This document shows, in pieces, positions 34,572 to 45,405 of a stretch of DNA of 64,000 bases. The notes beneath the pieces were generated by a model that made no database searches, was not told the DNA's origin, and saw nothing but the letters and a program-made list of their open reading frames with translations. This DNA is from Apiosordaria backusii (taxonomy: Eukaryota > Ascomycota > Sordariomycetes > Sordariales > Lasiosphaeriaceae), in assembly GCA_030549205.1 (NCBI GenBank), contig JAUKTV010000005.1, positions 1,736,001-1,800,000 of the forward strand, written 5' to 3'. Position 1 is the stretch's first letter; each line of letters starts with the position of its first letter. Position numbers and translations under genes: made by a program.

Positions 34572-35845
34572 ATTTGGGTGGTTTATATTTGCCTATTTTT
34601 GATGTCGGATTGACTGGAGTCTGGGGGCTTTATATTTGCTATTGTTACTGTCGCTCTATTATCATACCCTGTTGGTAGTCAAAATGAACAGGACTCTGAA
34701 ATATCTGTTGTCCCCTCGTGCCAAATCATCGTGTCAAACATGAATCAGCTCATCTTGACCCATACTGTCTGTGGCCAGTCAGTTGAGGGTTGTGACTGTT
34801 ATCATATGGATATCAAACGCCATTCCCGATATCCGACGCCACATTTAACGGGCCGGGGAGTTCAGGACAAACTATAATCGCGCTCAACAAACTGTCAAGA
34901 AGCCACTTTGATGTCAGACTTTAGCAAACCCAAAGCCACTGGCAACAGTCCCGTCATCAGTCACGCTGCTCGTATCCCGCCAAAAAAGGCCAGCCCCGTC
35001 CCACTTCCACACAAACAACGGACAGCGGGTGCAACTCAACAGGCTGTCGTATCGTGCCACTATCGTGGATCCATCAAAAACATGAACATGCAGGCGCTCG
35101 GCAAGCCCGCGTCGATCTGTGCACAACTTGGGCGCTTTTGGGCGTTGAACACAAATTATGGGCTTTTACGAGGACCGATCGTCAGTGTCCCTCATATGGA
35201 TCTCTTATCGATGACCCTAATTGATACCTGTCCTGGTTTGTGCGATGTGTCAACGGCATGTGACAGGGCTTATACATTCTGCCGTTCCTTCCTTCCTTCC
35301 TTCCTCTTCGATAACTGAAGCAGCGCGCCAGTGCCCTAACCCATATTAGTCATTCCTCCACAAAGTCCCTCCGTCAAAAGCTCTTACAAATCCACACCCG
35401 CCTCCGTCTGAGTTGGACATTGTCGTCCTGTATTCAACGACGTAGGACTCGCCCAAAGATGTGAGACAGCTTGCTGCCGGCCATCGGTAGCACTTCTGCC
35501 ACGTTGATTGACACCCCCCCTTCTACGTATTTCCCTCACGTTTCGCTCCTAGCTTGGCTGACGTTCCAGCAGATGTCCCATCTCATCACTCCCGAATGTG
35601 TGTGATCCCGTCTGTCCTCACAGTCTTTCGGGTAGTGCGTTTTGCTTTTGCGTGAAATAACTCTCCTGTTTTTACCCGTTTGGACTGTCATCGTGTGACA
35701 ATGTAGCTACTTACTCATATAGAATACAATCCCGCCGTTTTTTTGAATCTCTACTGTCATCTCGTTTTTCTCCGATAGTTGTCTCAACTCGCCTTTTGTT
35801 ACTTACTACCCAGAAATTATCCGGCTCTCTGAGCCTTCTGGAATC
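34572..35845. other. Intergenic region
   Basis: 1.27 kb without a supported gene. A CTTC microsatellite lies at 35286-35305. The region before 35846 is pyrimidine-rich and likely the promoter and leader of the next gene. Confidence 0.55.
35286..35305. repeat. TTCC tetranucleotide microsatellite
   Basis: Five tandem TTCC units in intergenic DNA. Confidence 0.85.
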
Positions 35846-37200
35846 ATGGCATCCTCACTTCTCTCATCGCCTACCCTGCTGTTCACCCTCCCGGTGACAA
35901 GCTCAACACCAACAGCCTCTTCAGACCCCTTCATTACCACGACCGCCACCCCTACCTCTCCCGACGGTTCAGACCAGCTGCCGCACAATGGAACTTCCCA
36001 CGAGGAAACGCCCTTGACCCCCATCATCTACGGCTTTTCAGCCTCTTCTTTCAGTTTAGCCCTCAGCACAGCAATTATTTTCTTAATTTTGTCCCTCCTG
36101 CACACATATCTCTGCGTCAAGAAGAAGACAGTCTTCTTCGCTATCACAATCTATGCTTCATTAGGTCTGTCCTTTCCCCTCCCCTTTTGTACTTCCCCCC
36201 CCCCCCCTTCCACCTTTACCCCCTTGTGAACCCTACTAACCTCCCACCTCTGTGTCCGTCCCTCCAGCAATGACATCCTCCCTAACCCTAAAAACCTACC
36301 TCATCAACCTCCAATCCCTCCTCTTATCCTCCCCCACAACTTCCACCCCCATGGCCGAAGTCGAACGCGCGGACATTCTCCTCGTCGTCATGGATTTGTT
36401 GGAGGCCATCCCCGCTTCTGCGATGGGCTTTTTATTGATGATGACGTACACACGGTTGACGTGGTTGATTGTCCCCAAGTCAGCGAGGAGCGGAAATAAA
36501 GGACAAAAGGTGCTGGGGTTGCCGGTGAGGTGGCAGACGAGTGTGCTGGCGATGGGGCAGATGGTGGGGGATGGGATGGTGGGGGTGGGGAATTGGTATG
36601 GGGTGCATTTTTTGGAGAGTTTAGGGGGTATTGTGGGGGTGGGGAGTTGGGGGTTGTTGGGGGGGTTGTGGTTAGGTTGGGGAGGGGGAGGTGGCTGAAG
36701 GAAGGGGAGGGGGAAAAGGGGGTGAAGAAGTTGGTGAGGGCTGTGGGTGCTGGGGTGGGGTTGTTGTTGGTGAGTATACCTTCACTGGCAGTTGGGGAGA
36801 GGGAAAGAATGCTAACGAAACGGATACTTAGGTATGTGGGATTTCAAGAGTCATCAGACGAGAGCAGGTGTCATACTATAACGAGATGCCGCCGTGGATC
36901 TCGTCGGAGGATGATGAACAGCTGTTTTTTGTGGTGTCAGAGTGGCCGGTTTATGTGTTTCAGCACTTGCCGATTGCGTTGATATTGGTTCTTTTGGCGA
37001 TTTATCACCCGGGAGACTACCTGCCCAGGCGGTTGACCGGGTGGAGATTGAACACGAAGAGGTTGTTGAGGGAGGAGAAGATGAGGGAGGACGTAGAGAG
37101 CCTCAGGGTTCTAACTAGGAAGGATTCAAAGAGCTCGTCGGTGCAGGGTAGTGAGCTGGATTGTTTTGAAAGGATTGATCTTGATAAGGAGACCAAGTAA
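35846..37200 (+). CDS. RTA1-like multi-pass membrane protein, one unresolved junction
   Basis: Exon 1 is 35846-36164 and exon 2 starts at 36268; the last exon is 36832-37200, joined to a segment ending at 36769. The first 55 residues are Ser/Thr/Pro-rich and outside the membrane, then several hydrophobic helices follow (SLALSTAIIFLILSLLHTYL, AIPASAMGFLLMMTYTRLTW). The C-terminal SEWPVYVFQHLP with YHPGDYL is the RTA1 ending, and the tail is basic and cytoplasmic. RTA1 proteins confer lipid or drug tolerance in yeasts. Between 36590 and 36705 the frame changes by one base inside very G-rich DNA. Either a short intron or a lost G in the G7 run at 36659-36665 explains it; a one-base loss gives a continuous 396-aa protein. 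Family assignment is moderate. Confidence 0.65.
36195..36207. repeat. C13 homopolymer
   Basis: Thirteen consecutive C within the first intron of the RTA1-like gene, shortly before the acceptor. Length may be unreliable in the assembly. Confidence 0.8.
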
Positions 37201-37422
37201 ACAAACACACAGCGTCACGTAGGTTACAGGACGAGCTTGGAAAGGAATGGCGTTGTGTTTTAGTATTGTTATGCGTTTATTTGTTTATTTCAGGCATTCA
37301 GGAGTAAGGGCATTGGATAGGTCTTATAGAAAAGATTTCGAAAAACAACCGTAAAGGCTGGTCCAACATGGTTTTTATTACTTCAAACTTTTCCGGAATC
37401 TATCCCAGTAGTCTATCCCAAC
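37201..37422. other. Short convergent intergenic region
   Basis: 222 bp between the stops of the RTA1-like gene (plus) and the DUF1275 gene (minus); 3' UTRs probably meet here. Confidence 0.6.
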
Positions 37423-38329
37423 CTATACCGCCTCATCCAAAGCCGGATCAGCCGGCCAAAACAGCCAAATCACCACCACAATCAACTTCAACCCCGCCGC
37501 CGCCCACAACGCACCCGCAACCCCAAACTCGGTGTTCGCCAGCTTTCCCCCCAAAAACGCGCCAAGCAAAAGCGACAGCGGCGCGACCGTCCTCCGATTC
37601 CGCTCCGCATTGTGCAACGCAAACAGATCCGCATCGGAGAACAAGTCGCAGTAGATGCTCGTCAGCACCACGCTCGTGAGAGCATTGTACTTGAGCGCCC
37701 TGCTCATGACCGCCTGGCCGCAGCTCTGAAACGCGACCAGCGCGATGGGCACGAGAACGTACCAGGCGATGGACTCTGGGTCCACGTCCGAGCCGGCCTG
37801 TGTGACCATGCACGCGGCCGCGACGATGAGCAGGACCTGGGCGGTGAAGGACGCGCAGAGGACCCAGCGGCGCTTGGCCGAGAAGAAGCGGTGGAAGCGG
37901 CTGAAGACGAAGGAGCCGAGGAGGAAGGAGAGGAGGGAGCTGCTGGATTTGATCCAGCGGTTTGAGGCGCTGGGGTCGGCGAAGCCGAGGCCGATGTAGA
38001 CGGTGTTGCCTATTTTCTGTCAGTTTTGTGATGCTAGATTTGTGAGATTGAAGAAAAAGGAGGGAAAACTTACCGGTTTGCATGGACACAAAACTCCCCC
38101 ATACTGATATCGAAGCGCTGTCGAGCAGGCCGGTGATGAGATAGCAGAGAAGGAGGATGAGATCGGCCCAGTCACGGCTCACATCGACCATGAAGTAATT
38201 GCGCCATCTTCGCAGCGTGGAAGCATCTTTTGGCGGTCCCATTTGCGGCTGCAGCAGAGGGGTCTCTTCGTCGGCGACAATCTCGCCGTTTGGAGGGTTG
38301 TTGCCAGTTGATGATGAGCGCGTCATCAT
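37423..38329 (-). CDS. DUF1275 (YoaK-type) membrane protein
   Basis: Exons on the minus strand are 38329-38074 and 38009-37423 (280 aa), with a 64-nt GT-AG intron in the codon of the family Gly. The joined block reads SVWGSFVSMQT then GNTVYIGLG, the hallmark of DUF1275. Six or so hydrophobic helices follow, including LLSFLLGSFVFSRF, SFTAQVLLIVAAACMV, SIAWYVLVPIALVAFQSCGQ and FGVAGALWAAAGLKLIVVVIWLFW. A block LKYNALTSVVLTSIYCDL is also family-typical. The function of the family is unknown; it is often described as a putative transporter. The N-terminal 45 residues are cytosolic with an EETPLLQ motif, common in vacuole- or endosome-sorted proteins. Confidence 0.88.
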
Positions 38330-39243
38330 GGTGCCGGGCGAATTTTTTTTATATCGCTTTTCTTTATGTCTTGAAAACGCCCTTGGGCAGGGGTGTCGAT
38401 CACCTTACACTAGCCAACAGTAATTCAAAGTGAGTCAACAAAAAGGTCGAAGCGGGACTTGGCAGCATCACTGTTCCATGTTCCAGAAGCGGGAGTTAGG
38501 TAGACGAAGGCGTGATCGGGAGGCGGCCCAAAACCCCCATGTTCTAGCCTTTAGCTCTTATCGGTTCGATGCCGCCCTTGAGGTAAGGGATGTCGTCTAT
38601 CTCGGTGCCGGGACCCGGTGTTGGCGCGGGGGGGTTCATGGAAAGAGGAGTGGGATCTCTTGGATCTTTATCACTGACGGCAGGGCTGAAGCTGCCCAAT
38701 CAGAGATCAAGATCATGATGTCATGGACGCCTAGCCAAGACAGGAACTCAATTTCGTCGCGATCAACCTCACGTTCAATTGATGAGTAACAACATCTGCG
38801 ACCTTCCTGCCGACAACGCCGACATTTTTGGAGGATTCCATCAATCATGGTGCTGAGATCGAGCGTCGACGGGAATCTCTCGGTGGCTATTCGGTATCGC
38901 AAAGCCAATTGGACACACCGGCACACTTTTGCCGCGTTAGCAATCGCTGTGATGTCCAAGTTGGGATGAGCCCCTCACCTTTCCAAGGAAGGTCACAGCT
39001 GCCACAGCTGCTTCAGGGGAAGCCAAAGCTACCCCTCCACTGGACACATCAAGTGGTGATGCCACAAAGAAGCAAGACTTCGTCACCGAAAGCCGTATAT
39101 CCGAATGCGATGGCTGTAGTCAGCAACTAGATGCCGAAATGGAGTGGTATAAGACCTAGATATGAATGGCCACCTTAACTGACCTTGTAAATCCCGTCTC
39201 GCAGTTCCAAATATTGTGTATTCGTGCAGGTTCAAGGCCCAAA
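38330..39243. other. Divergent intergenic region
   Basis: 914 bp between the start codons of the DUF1275 gene and the oxalate decarboxylase gene. It should carry both promoters. Open frames at 38430-38959 look accidental. Confidence 0.55.
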
Positions 39244-40693
39244 ATGCGCATTTTCAGCAAATCCCTCCTCCTTGGAGCAGCTCTTGTCTCTTCCATTCCA
39301 GTCCAGGACAGTCCCCGTCAAAGACTCCTCGACGGCAAGCCTCTTCCAGCCATGTACCGCAGCAAGAACCCCCCATACACACCCGGCCACCGTGATCCCT
39401 ACGACAGCGCCGTTGATGCCATTGGCGAGGGGCTCGACCCCTTGCCCTGGCGCAATGGCGACGGTGCCTCTGTGCTAGGTCCCTGGAACAGAGACAGAGC
39501 AAGACAAAACCCAGATCTCATCCGTCCCCCTTCCACAGACAGCGGTAACATCCCCAACCTCCGCTGGAGCTTCGTAGACTCCCACATCAGAATCGAGGTA
39601 TGCCCCCCCACCCTTCCCCCTTTCACCTCCCCACCCCACTAATGTTGTTGTTTCCCCCCCCAAAAAGGAAGGAGGCTGGACCCGCCAAACCACCATCCGC
39701 GAGCTCCCCACCTCGATCGAACTAGCAGGCGTAAACATGCGCCTCGACCACGGCGCCATCCGCGAGCTCCACTGGCACAAAGAAGCCGAATGGGCCTACG
39801 TCTTGTCCGGCTCCGTCCGCGTCACAGCCCTCGACTACGAAGGCGGCAACTTCATCGATGACCTCTCCCAAGGCGACCTGTGGTACTTCCCCTCTGGCGT
39901 CCCGCACTCCCTCCAAGGCCTCAACCCAAACGGCACCGAGTTCCTCCTCATCTTTGACGACGGGAATTTCTCCGAGGAAAGCACATTCATCCTGACGGAT
40001 TGGTTCGCCCACACCCCCAAGAGTGTCATCAGCAAGAACTTCCATCTCGCGCCGGAGGTGTTTGATACAGTCCCAAAAAAAGAAAAATATATCTTCCAGG
40101 GGTCCAAACCAGGGAGTATAGACGACGAGAGACCAAAAGGGAAGAATGTCAAGAAGAGTAAATATAACTTTACGCATAGGATGTTAGAGCAGGAGCCGCA
40201 TGTTACATCTGGGGGGAAGGTAAGAGTGACGGACTCGAGGAATTTTGAGATTAGCAAGAGGGTGGCGGCCGCGCATTTGGAGATGGAGGTGGGGAGCTTG
40301 AGGGAGATGCATTGGCATCCGAATGCGGATGAGTGGAGTTTTTTTATTAGGGGAAGGGCGAGGGTGACGGTTTTTGCGGCGGAGGGGACGGCGAGGACGT
40401 TTGACTACCAGGCGGGGGATGTTGGGATTGTGCCCAAGAACATGGGGCATTTTATTGAGAATATTGGAGATGAGCCCTTGGAGGTGCTGGAGATTTTTAG
40501 GGCGGATGAGTTTAGGGACTTTTCGCTGTTTCAGTGGCTTGGGGAGACGCCGAGGAGGATGGTGGTTGATACGCTTTTTGCGGAGGATAGGGAGGCAGGA
40601 GAAAAGTTTTTGAGGGAGATTGAGGATCCGGTGAAGGATGAGATTACGCTGCCGGATGTTAAGGAGGAGGAGGGGGAGGTGGGTGAGTTGTAG
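39244..40693 (+). CDS. Secreted bicupin oxalate decarboxylase
   Basis: Exons are 39244-39597 and 39668-40693 (459 aa), with a 70-nt GT-AG intron. The signal peptide is MRIFSKSLLLGAALVSS. The first cupin binds manganese through H153, H155, E159 and H198 (HWHKEAEW and PHS). The second cupin has HWHPNADEW near residues 333-341 and a later GHF histidine. The lid loop after cupin 1 reads SEEST at 220-224; in Bacillus OxdC the same place is SENST and its Glu is the proton donor, which marks decarboxylase rather than oxidase activity. The enzyme turns oxalate into formate and CO2 outside the cell or in the wall, which fits acid and oxalate control in plant-degrading fungi. The start at 39244 is chosen because it begins the signal peptide. 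Confidence 0.92.
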
Positions 40694-40883
40694 GCGTACT
40701 TGAGAAGAGGGTATCATGAGATGGGAAGGAGGTTTGTTCATGTCATCGTATTGAAGTTTTAAATCCTGAGAAATTGTCTTGAACCGAGAAAGAACCCAAC
40801 GAGATGCCCCTGTTCATCACCGTGACCTATAAGCCCGCAAACGCCGCGCTCCCATATCCCAAACCGTATACAAGACATCTAGA
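40694..40883. other. Short convergent intergenic region
   Basis: 190 bp between the stops of oxalate decarboxylase (plus) and the AAA ATPase (minus). Confidence 0.6.
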
Positions 40884-42995
40884 TTACATGTAGTGCATCA
40901 TCTCCTGAGGGGCCTCAGGGCGCTTCTTCTCAATGATGAGGACTGTCTCGATGAACTGCCTCTCCAAGGTCTCGCTCTTCCTCCGCCTGGCCAATAAGCT
41001 TGCCGTCTTGAGCACATTCTTGATCTGTCGCCCGTTGAGCTTGAGCTCGGCAAGCTCGTTGATGTCCTTGTCGGTGAGGTTGCTCTGAATGGTCGAGTTG
41101 CGGAGGAAGTTCTTCCAGATGACCCGGCGGGCAGATACCGTGAGGTCTGGGTACTCGATGCTGACGTGGATACGCGACTGGAAGGCAGCATCGATCTCAC
41201 CGCAGCGGTTGGTCGTCAGGAACATGATACCCTCGTAGTACTCGAGAGTCCTCAGGAAGATGGTGACAATCTTGTTGCGCTCGATTTCGTGGTTGCTGCG
41301 TGCCTCGAGGAAGACATCGCACTCATCCAGAAGCAAGACCGCGTTCCAGCGCGAGACCAGCTCCAGGATGGAGTTCAGCTCCCGCTCAACCTCCCATGGG
41401 TCAGACCCGAGGTCACCAGAGCTCAGCATGTGCAGTGGCACCTTGAGGTTCTCTGCCACAGCCTCAGCTGTCAACGTCTTACCCACACCAGGAGGGCCGG
41501 AGAGCAGGCAGATGATACCCTTGCCTTTGCCAGCGATGATATCGTCAAAGCTATCACCAGAGAGCTGGGCCTCGGTGAAGGACAGGATGAGTTCTTTCTG
41601 ATCGGCTGGAAGTACCAGTCTGTCAAAAGCAGTTGTGTTCCACCTCACATCTGTGATCTGCTCGAGGAAAAAGTCGACCCACTTCTTGTACTTGAGACTG
41701 TACCCGCGAGTTCGTGATCGGCAGAGCATCTTGTAGTAATCTGGCATCACAAACTCCTCGCTCTCGATCTTGTTTTCCACCTTGTGTTTGTTGAAGCGCT
41801 CAATATCGGTTGCGTTGAAGTCGTTGAGGTAGCGCACGCGCCAAGGGCTGAAGCGGTTGAAACTCTCAATGTCGACCACAATTCTACCAGTGATCTGGCA
41901 TTCGACCTCATTGCCTTCCCTGTTCCATGTGATGGCCTTGCCAGAGTACTCCCTGTAGTGATGGCCGGCCAGCTTCTCGAAGATCGTGCCACGCTTAAGG
42001 AGCTTAGCGGTGATCTCCTCCTTCTTCTCGTGGAAGTGGAAGGGGTAGACCTTGAGGCCGGTGATCTTTTTGGTGCCGAGGAACTCGGGGATGTTGATGG
42101 CCTCCTGGTAGCGGCCGAACTCCTTGCCACCATAGTCGACGCAGTCGCAGCGAACTTGCAGAAACTTGCCGCAATTATTTGCCATGTACTCGGTCTCGAC
42201 CATCTCGAAGCCGGACACTGGACCGAGGTAGGCCGAGAGGACAATGGTTCCGGGCTGGAAGATCATCCACAGATCCTTGAAGCAGACGACACCATTCTTG
42301 ACATAGTCCTGGAAGGTCTTGATGTTGTCGCCAATCTCGTAGTTGAGGATGTCGAAGAGAATCTTCAGGTGCTCCTTGGTCTTTTCGTCCAGGTCAGGCT
42401 TCTCCATGTACTTGGTGAACTCGGCCCATCTGTGAACAAACGGTTTGAAAGGTGCCTCGAACTCTAGGCGGCTGAGCTCACAAGCAACACCGGGGTAGTC
42501 CGCCATGATTTCCGTAAGGGCGGTGCGGAGCCATGGGCTCTGTACCACGATGCTGTGCGCCTCGAGCTTCTTGCGACTGTCGTGACTCTTTTGGTTGCGG
42601 ACAACAACGGCGTAGGTGGCCGTCTCCTCATTCTCAGCAGCCTCCTCAACACCATCAGGATACTTGTCTACCCAGGTCCACTCTCCGTCTTCCACTGGAC
42701 CCTTGTAGATGTCCTTCTTTGCACTGATGCTCCCAACTTGGACCTTGGGCTTCTCCTCTTCCTCCTTGTCTTCGTCGCTCTTCTCCTCATCTTTCTTGTC
42801 TTCTGTCTTTTCCTCCTCCTTCTTTTCCTCTTCCTTCTTGTCTTCCTTCTTCTCCTCCTTCTTCTCCTCCTCTGATTGTTCGATCTTGGACTTTTCGGCG
42901 GCGGTGGACCCGGATGTGAGAGAAGTAGCGGATCCACTCTTTGTCGATTTCTCGGCGGTGCCCTTCTTGGAGCGGCGGGGCCAGCAGCGAACCAT
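40884..42995 (-). CDS. AAA+ ATPase with DUF7025 domain
   Basis: A 703-aa single-exon product from the ATG at 42995. Residues 35-90 are a highly charged Glu/Lys run. Then comes a DUF7025-type region containing HSIVVQSPWLRTALTEIMADYPG and the LGP-SGFEMVETEYMANNCGKF block. The AAA core has Walker A GPPGVGKT near residue 498, Walker B LLLDECD near 555, sensor 1 FLTTNRCGEID and an arginine in FQSRIHVSIEYPDL. Fungi carry large families of such stand-alone ATPases, probably mechanical remodellers of unknown substrates. There is no targeting peptide or membrane segment; the family is usually cytosolic or nuclear. Upstream in-frame codons are not ATG. Confidence 0.9.
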   Translation of the reverse strand: MVRCWPRRSKKGTAEKSTKSGSATSLTSGSTAAEKSKIEQSEEEKKEEKKEDKKEEEKKEEEKTEDKKDEEKSDEDKEEEEKPKVQVGSISAKKDIYKGPVEDGEWTWVDKYPDGVEEAAENEETATYAVVVRNQKSHDSRKKLEAHSIVVQSPWLRTALTEIMADYPGVACELSRLEFEAPFKPFVHRWAEFTKYMEKPDLDEKTKEHLKILFDILNYEIGDNIKTFQDYVKNGVVCFKDLWMIFQPGTIVLSAYLGPVSGFEMVETEYMANNCGKFLQVRCDCVDYGGKEFGRYQEAINIPEFLGTKKITGLKVYPFHFHEKKEEITAKLLKRGTIFEKLAGHHYREYSGKAITWNREGNEVECQITGRIVVDIESFNRFSPWRVRYLNDFNATDIERFNKHKVENKIESEEFVMPDYYKMLCRSRTRGYSLKYKKWVDFFLEQITDVRWNTTAFDRLVLPADQKELILSFTEAQLSGDSFDDIIAGKGKGIICLLSGPPGVGKTLTAEAVAENLKVPLHMLSSGDLGSDPWEVERELNSILELVSRWNAVLLLDECDVFLEARSNHEIERNKIVTIFLRTLEYYEGIMFLTTNRCGEIDAAFQSRIHVSIEYPDLTVSARRVIWKNFLRNSTIQSNLTDKDINELAELKLNGRQIKNVLKTASLLARRRKSETLERQFIETVLIIEKKRPEAPQEMMHYM

Positions 42996-44249
42996 GGTCA
43001 AAGCTTTGGTGGAGTCGCGCTGGGTGTAAGTGATAAGGGAAGAATTGGAGAAAGACTGAAGAAACCCGTGGCGGGATAGGTTCTTCAATGGGTATATGAG
43101 ATGATGAAGAGATCTTGTGTTAATCCCAATTGCTGGAGGACTGGAATGTGTTCCCTTATGTATGTTTGCTCAGGGCAAGCCTCGTCCATTGTCCTGGTTC
43201 AGCTCTCACACAGTCCCGGAAACAGGCAGCACAGGGCAGGAATCTCCACTTCCCGGGGCCTTAAGCGGCTAGTGACTCACTGCGGTAACTGGCTCCACCC
43301 GGCCGAGCTCGAGCTTGCAGCGGCTGCCTCCACTCGGCTGCCTCCACTCGGCTGCCGTCCTCAGATCCCATCACCACTAAGCGATGTTCGTGTTTGCATG
43401 GATTGGTATGCAATGCGAAAGTGTAATTTATCCAGTCCTCAAAGGCAAACTGCGAGGAGAACTCGAGGAATCCGCTTTCCACATCACAATCCTCAAAATG
43501 TCACCCGGTGAGTGCGGGGTCAAGGGCTGAGTCGCCCGGGGAAGGGAGCTCGGGAGGCCCTGTCCTCAGACGCCCCCCGAAGATCCCCGCACGCCACAGC
43601 AAGATTCCTCTCCAACTGGGACGACAAACCCCAACCTGAAAGCTTCGTCACCGCCTCCAGCACATCGATGCAATCACCGTCCAATCATTAATTCGCACAC
43701 ACGAGGCCTCTGCAGCCCTCTGCAGGCCACCGGTTGGAAGCCTGGCGCTCCAGGCATGAGACGAGGGAGGAAAAGCAAGCACTGCGCATGCAGGACGACG
43801 GCCTTCAGGGCTGGCTATCCGACCTTCCCCAAACCGCCACGTCTTGATGCCAAGTGGACTCGTCTCACATCAGCGCCATCGTCAATTTGTCAATCGCTGA
43901 TTCAACGGCGAGTTATAGCTGCATATTTGTTTGTGTTACTGACAATTCAGACAGGCATCCGTTGCCATCAACGCTTCCGCACTCTCGTGGCCCTCCCAGG
44001 TGATGTTCAGCAGATGGCCCTGCATACGGGATCAACTTCCTGGTTCTTGGTTCCAACAATCCTTCGGATATTTCCCCATTTCTTGATAGGGCTTAGGGCC
44101 CCACAAGGCTGTGCCTCTGACCTGCAGTACCTTATCGGTTGTGTGACTTGGTATTCACATCGGTCCAAGGCAGGCCATGACAACAACCCACTGCGGAACT
44201 CTGAACCCACCACCAGCATTGCCCCTTTTCAGCCCCCTTTTCATGCACA
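42996..44249. other. Intergenic region
   Basis: 1.25 kb between the AAA ATPase start and the DUF1993 stop, both on minus. A 14-bp tandem repeat lies at 43321-43356. The open plus-strand frame 43756-44454 overlaps the true second exon of the DUF1993 gene and is not a gene. Confidence 0.55.
43321..43356. repeat. 14-bp tandem repeat
   Basis: Unit CGGCTGCCTCCACT repeated about 2.6 times in intergenic DNA. Confidence 0.85.
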
Positions 44250-44854
44250 TCACCAACCGACAAACCCGCTGATAAAGTCCGCCTTCCCCAATGGCACGCC
44301 CTTAGCCCGTAGGATGGAATACGCAGTCGTGATGTGGAATATAAAGTTGGGTATCCCATGTAACCGGACTGCTTCGCTCACAGTGAGCCTGATGGGGCGG
44401 CCACCCGCCAGTCTTGGCAAGCGTCAACATCATACTTTGCAGATCATTTTCTGAGCATCACTCACAGGTTTATTATCTCGCTATCCTTCTTCTCTTCAGG
44501 CTGATTCTCCATCACAGACCTCACCTCCAACGTAGCCAGGCGGACTAGGTGGATCATGTCCCCAAATGTCTTCTCGTTATTCCCCTGATTTAGGTCAAGG
44601 GGCAGTTCCTTGCCTGTCAATCTGTTGAGATTGATCATGACTGTTTTGACGGCATTTTGGATCTGGAATACAAGAGGGAGCTGGTCGTCTATCAATCGGG
44701 CTTGGACGTAGGCTTCGTCGGGATTGAGACCTTGGGTCGGGGCAAAGGATTTGGCGCTCTCAAGGATGTGGGTGAGGGAGTGGAGACCGTTGTGGAAGAT
44801 GGGGAGTGCAAAGTCGCAGAGGGAGGGCGGGGATGATGTTGAAGATGACGACAT
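44250..44854 (-). CDS. DUF1993 family protein, two exons
   Basis: Exons on the minus strand are 44854-44466 and 44412-44250 (183 aa), with a 53-nt GT-AG intron whose donor is a perfect GTGAGT. If the first exon is read on without splicing, the protein stops at 130 aa and lacks the conserved end. Splicing adds LAGGRPIRLTVSEA and IPNFIFHITTAYSILRAKG followed by VPLGKADFI, the family C-terminal signature (PNFYFH..TAY and PLGK.D). The N-terminal block LPIFHNGLHSLTHILESAKSFA and LPLVFQIQNAVKTVMINLNRL also match. Family function is unknown; the helical bundle resembles DinB-like folds. It is a single-domain cytosolic protein. ATG at 44854. Confidence 0.9.
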
Positions 44855-45405
44855 GATGGTATACCGACGGTGGGTAGGGACTTGAAGAGGGTAGCTTTTG
44901 GGAGGTTGACCACAAGGTAGGTAGGGCTGTGTTGCTGATAATTGGTGAACTTCTCATAAGCGTAACTTTTGTTGTGAAGAGAACAGTTGAACAAGTCCCT
45001 CCTCGATATTAGTGAGAACGGTAACAGTTGGCCGATCGGCTATATTAATAACTCCGGGGTGGGATCTGGGAACACTTCCATTGTGTTATGTCTGTGATGT
45101 CTCCCACAAAGTCGTGTGTAAGTTGAGCAGAGCACATGCAAATACTCGATGGGTTCCCTAATAGACTCATATTTACACCCATCTGACGTTATTCTGTCCC
45201 TGCTTATGAAACCAGTGACGGAGAAAACAAGACCTTAAGTGTCGTCCAAATTATATATTATTATAGGCAGTAGTAGCCCTGAAGTGGAACCACTTGGGGA
45301 TCAAATTTACATGAGAAACATATCAAAAGCAAAACCCACCGAACCTCCCAGCCGAATCCAACCGTGTTAACAAAAAGCGCCTCTTCCCCATCTCGTACTT
45401 CACAT
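44855..45405. other. Intergenic region
   Basis: 551 bp between the DUF1993 start and the SWIM/RING gene stop, both on minus. No gene is supported. Confidence 0.55.

Noticed and set aside
43756..44454. 232-codon plus-strand frame
   Set aside because: It is the antisense shadow of the DUF1993 second exon and its flank.
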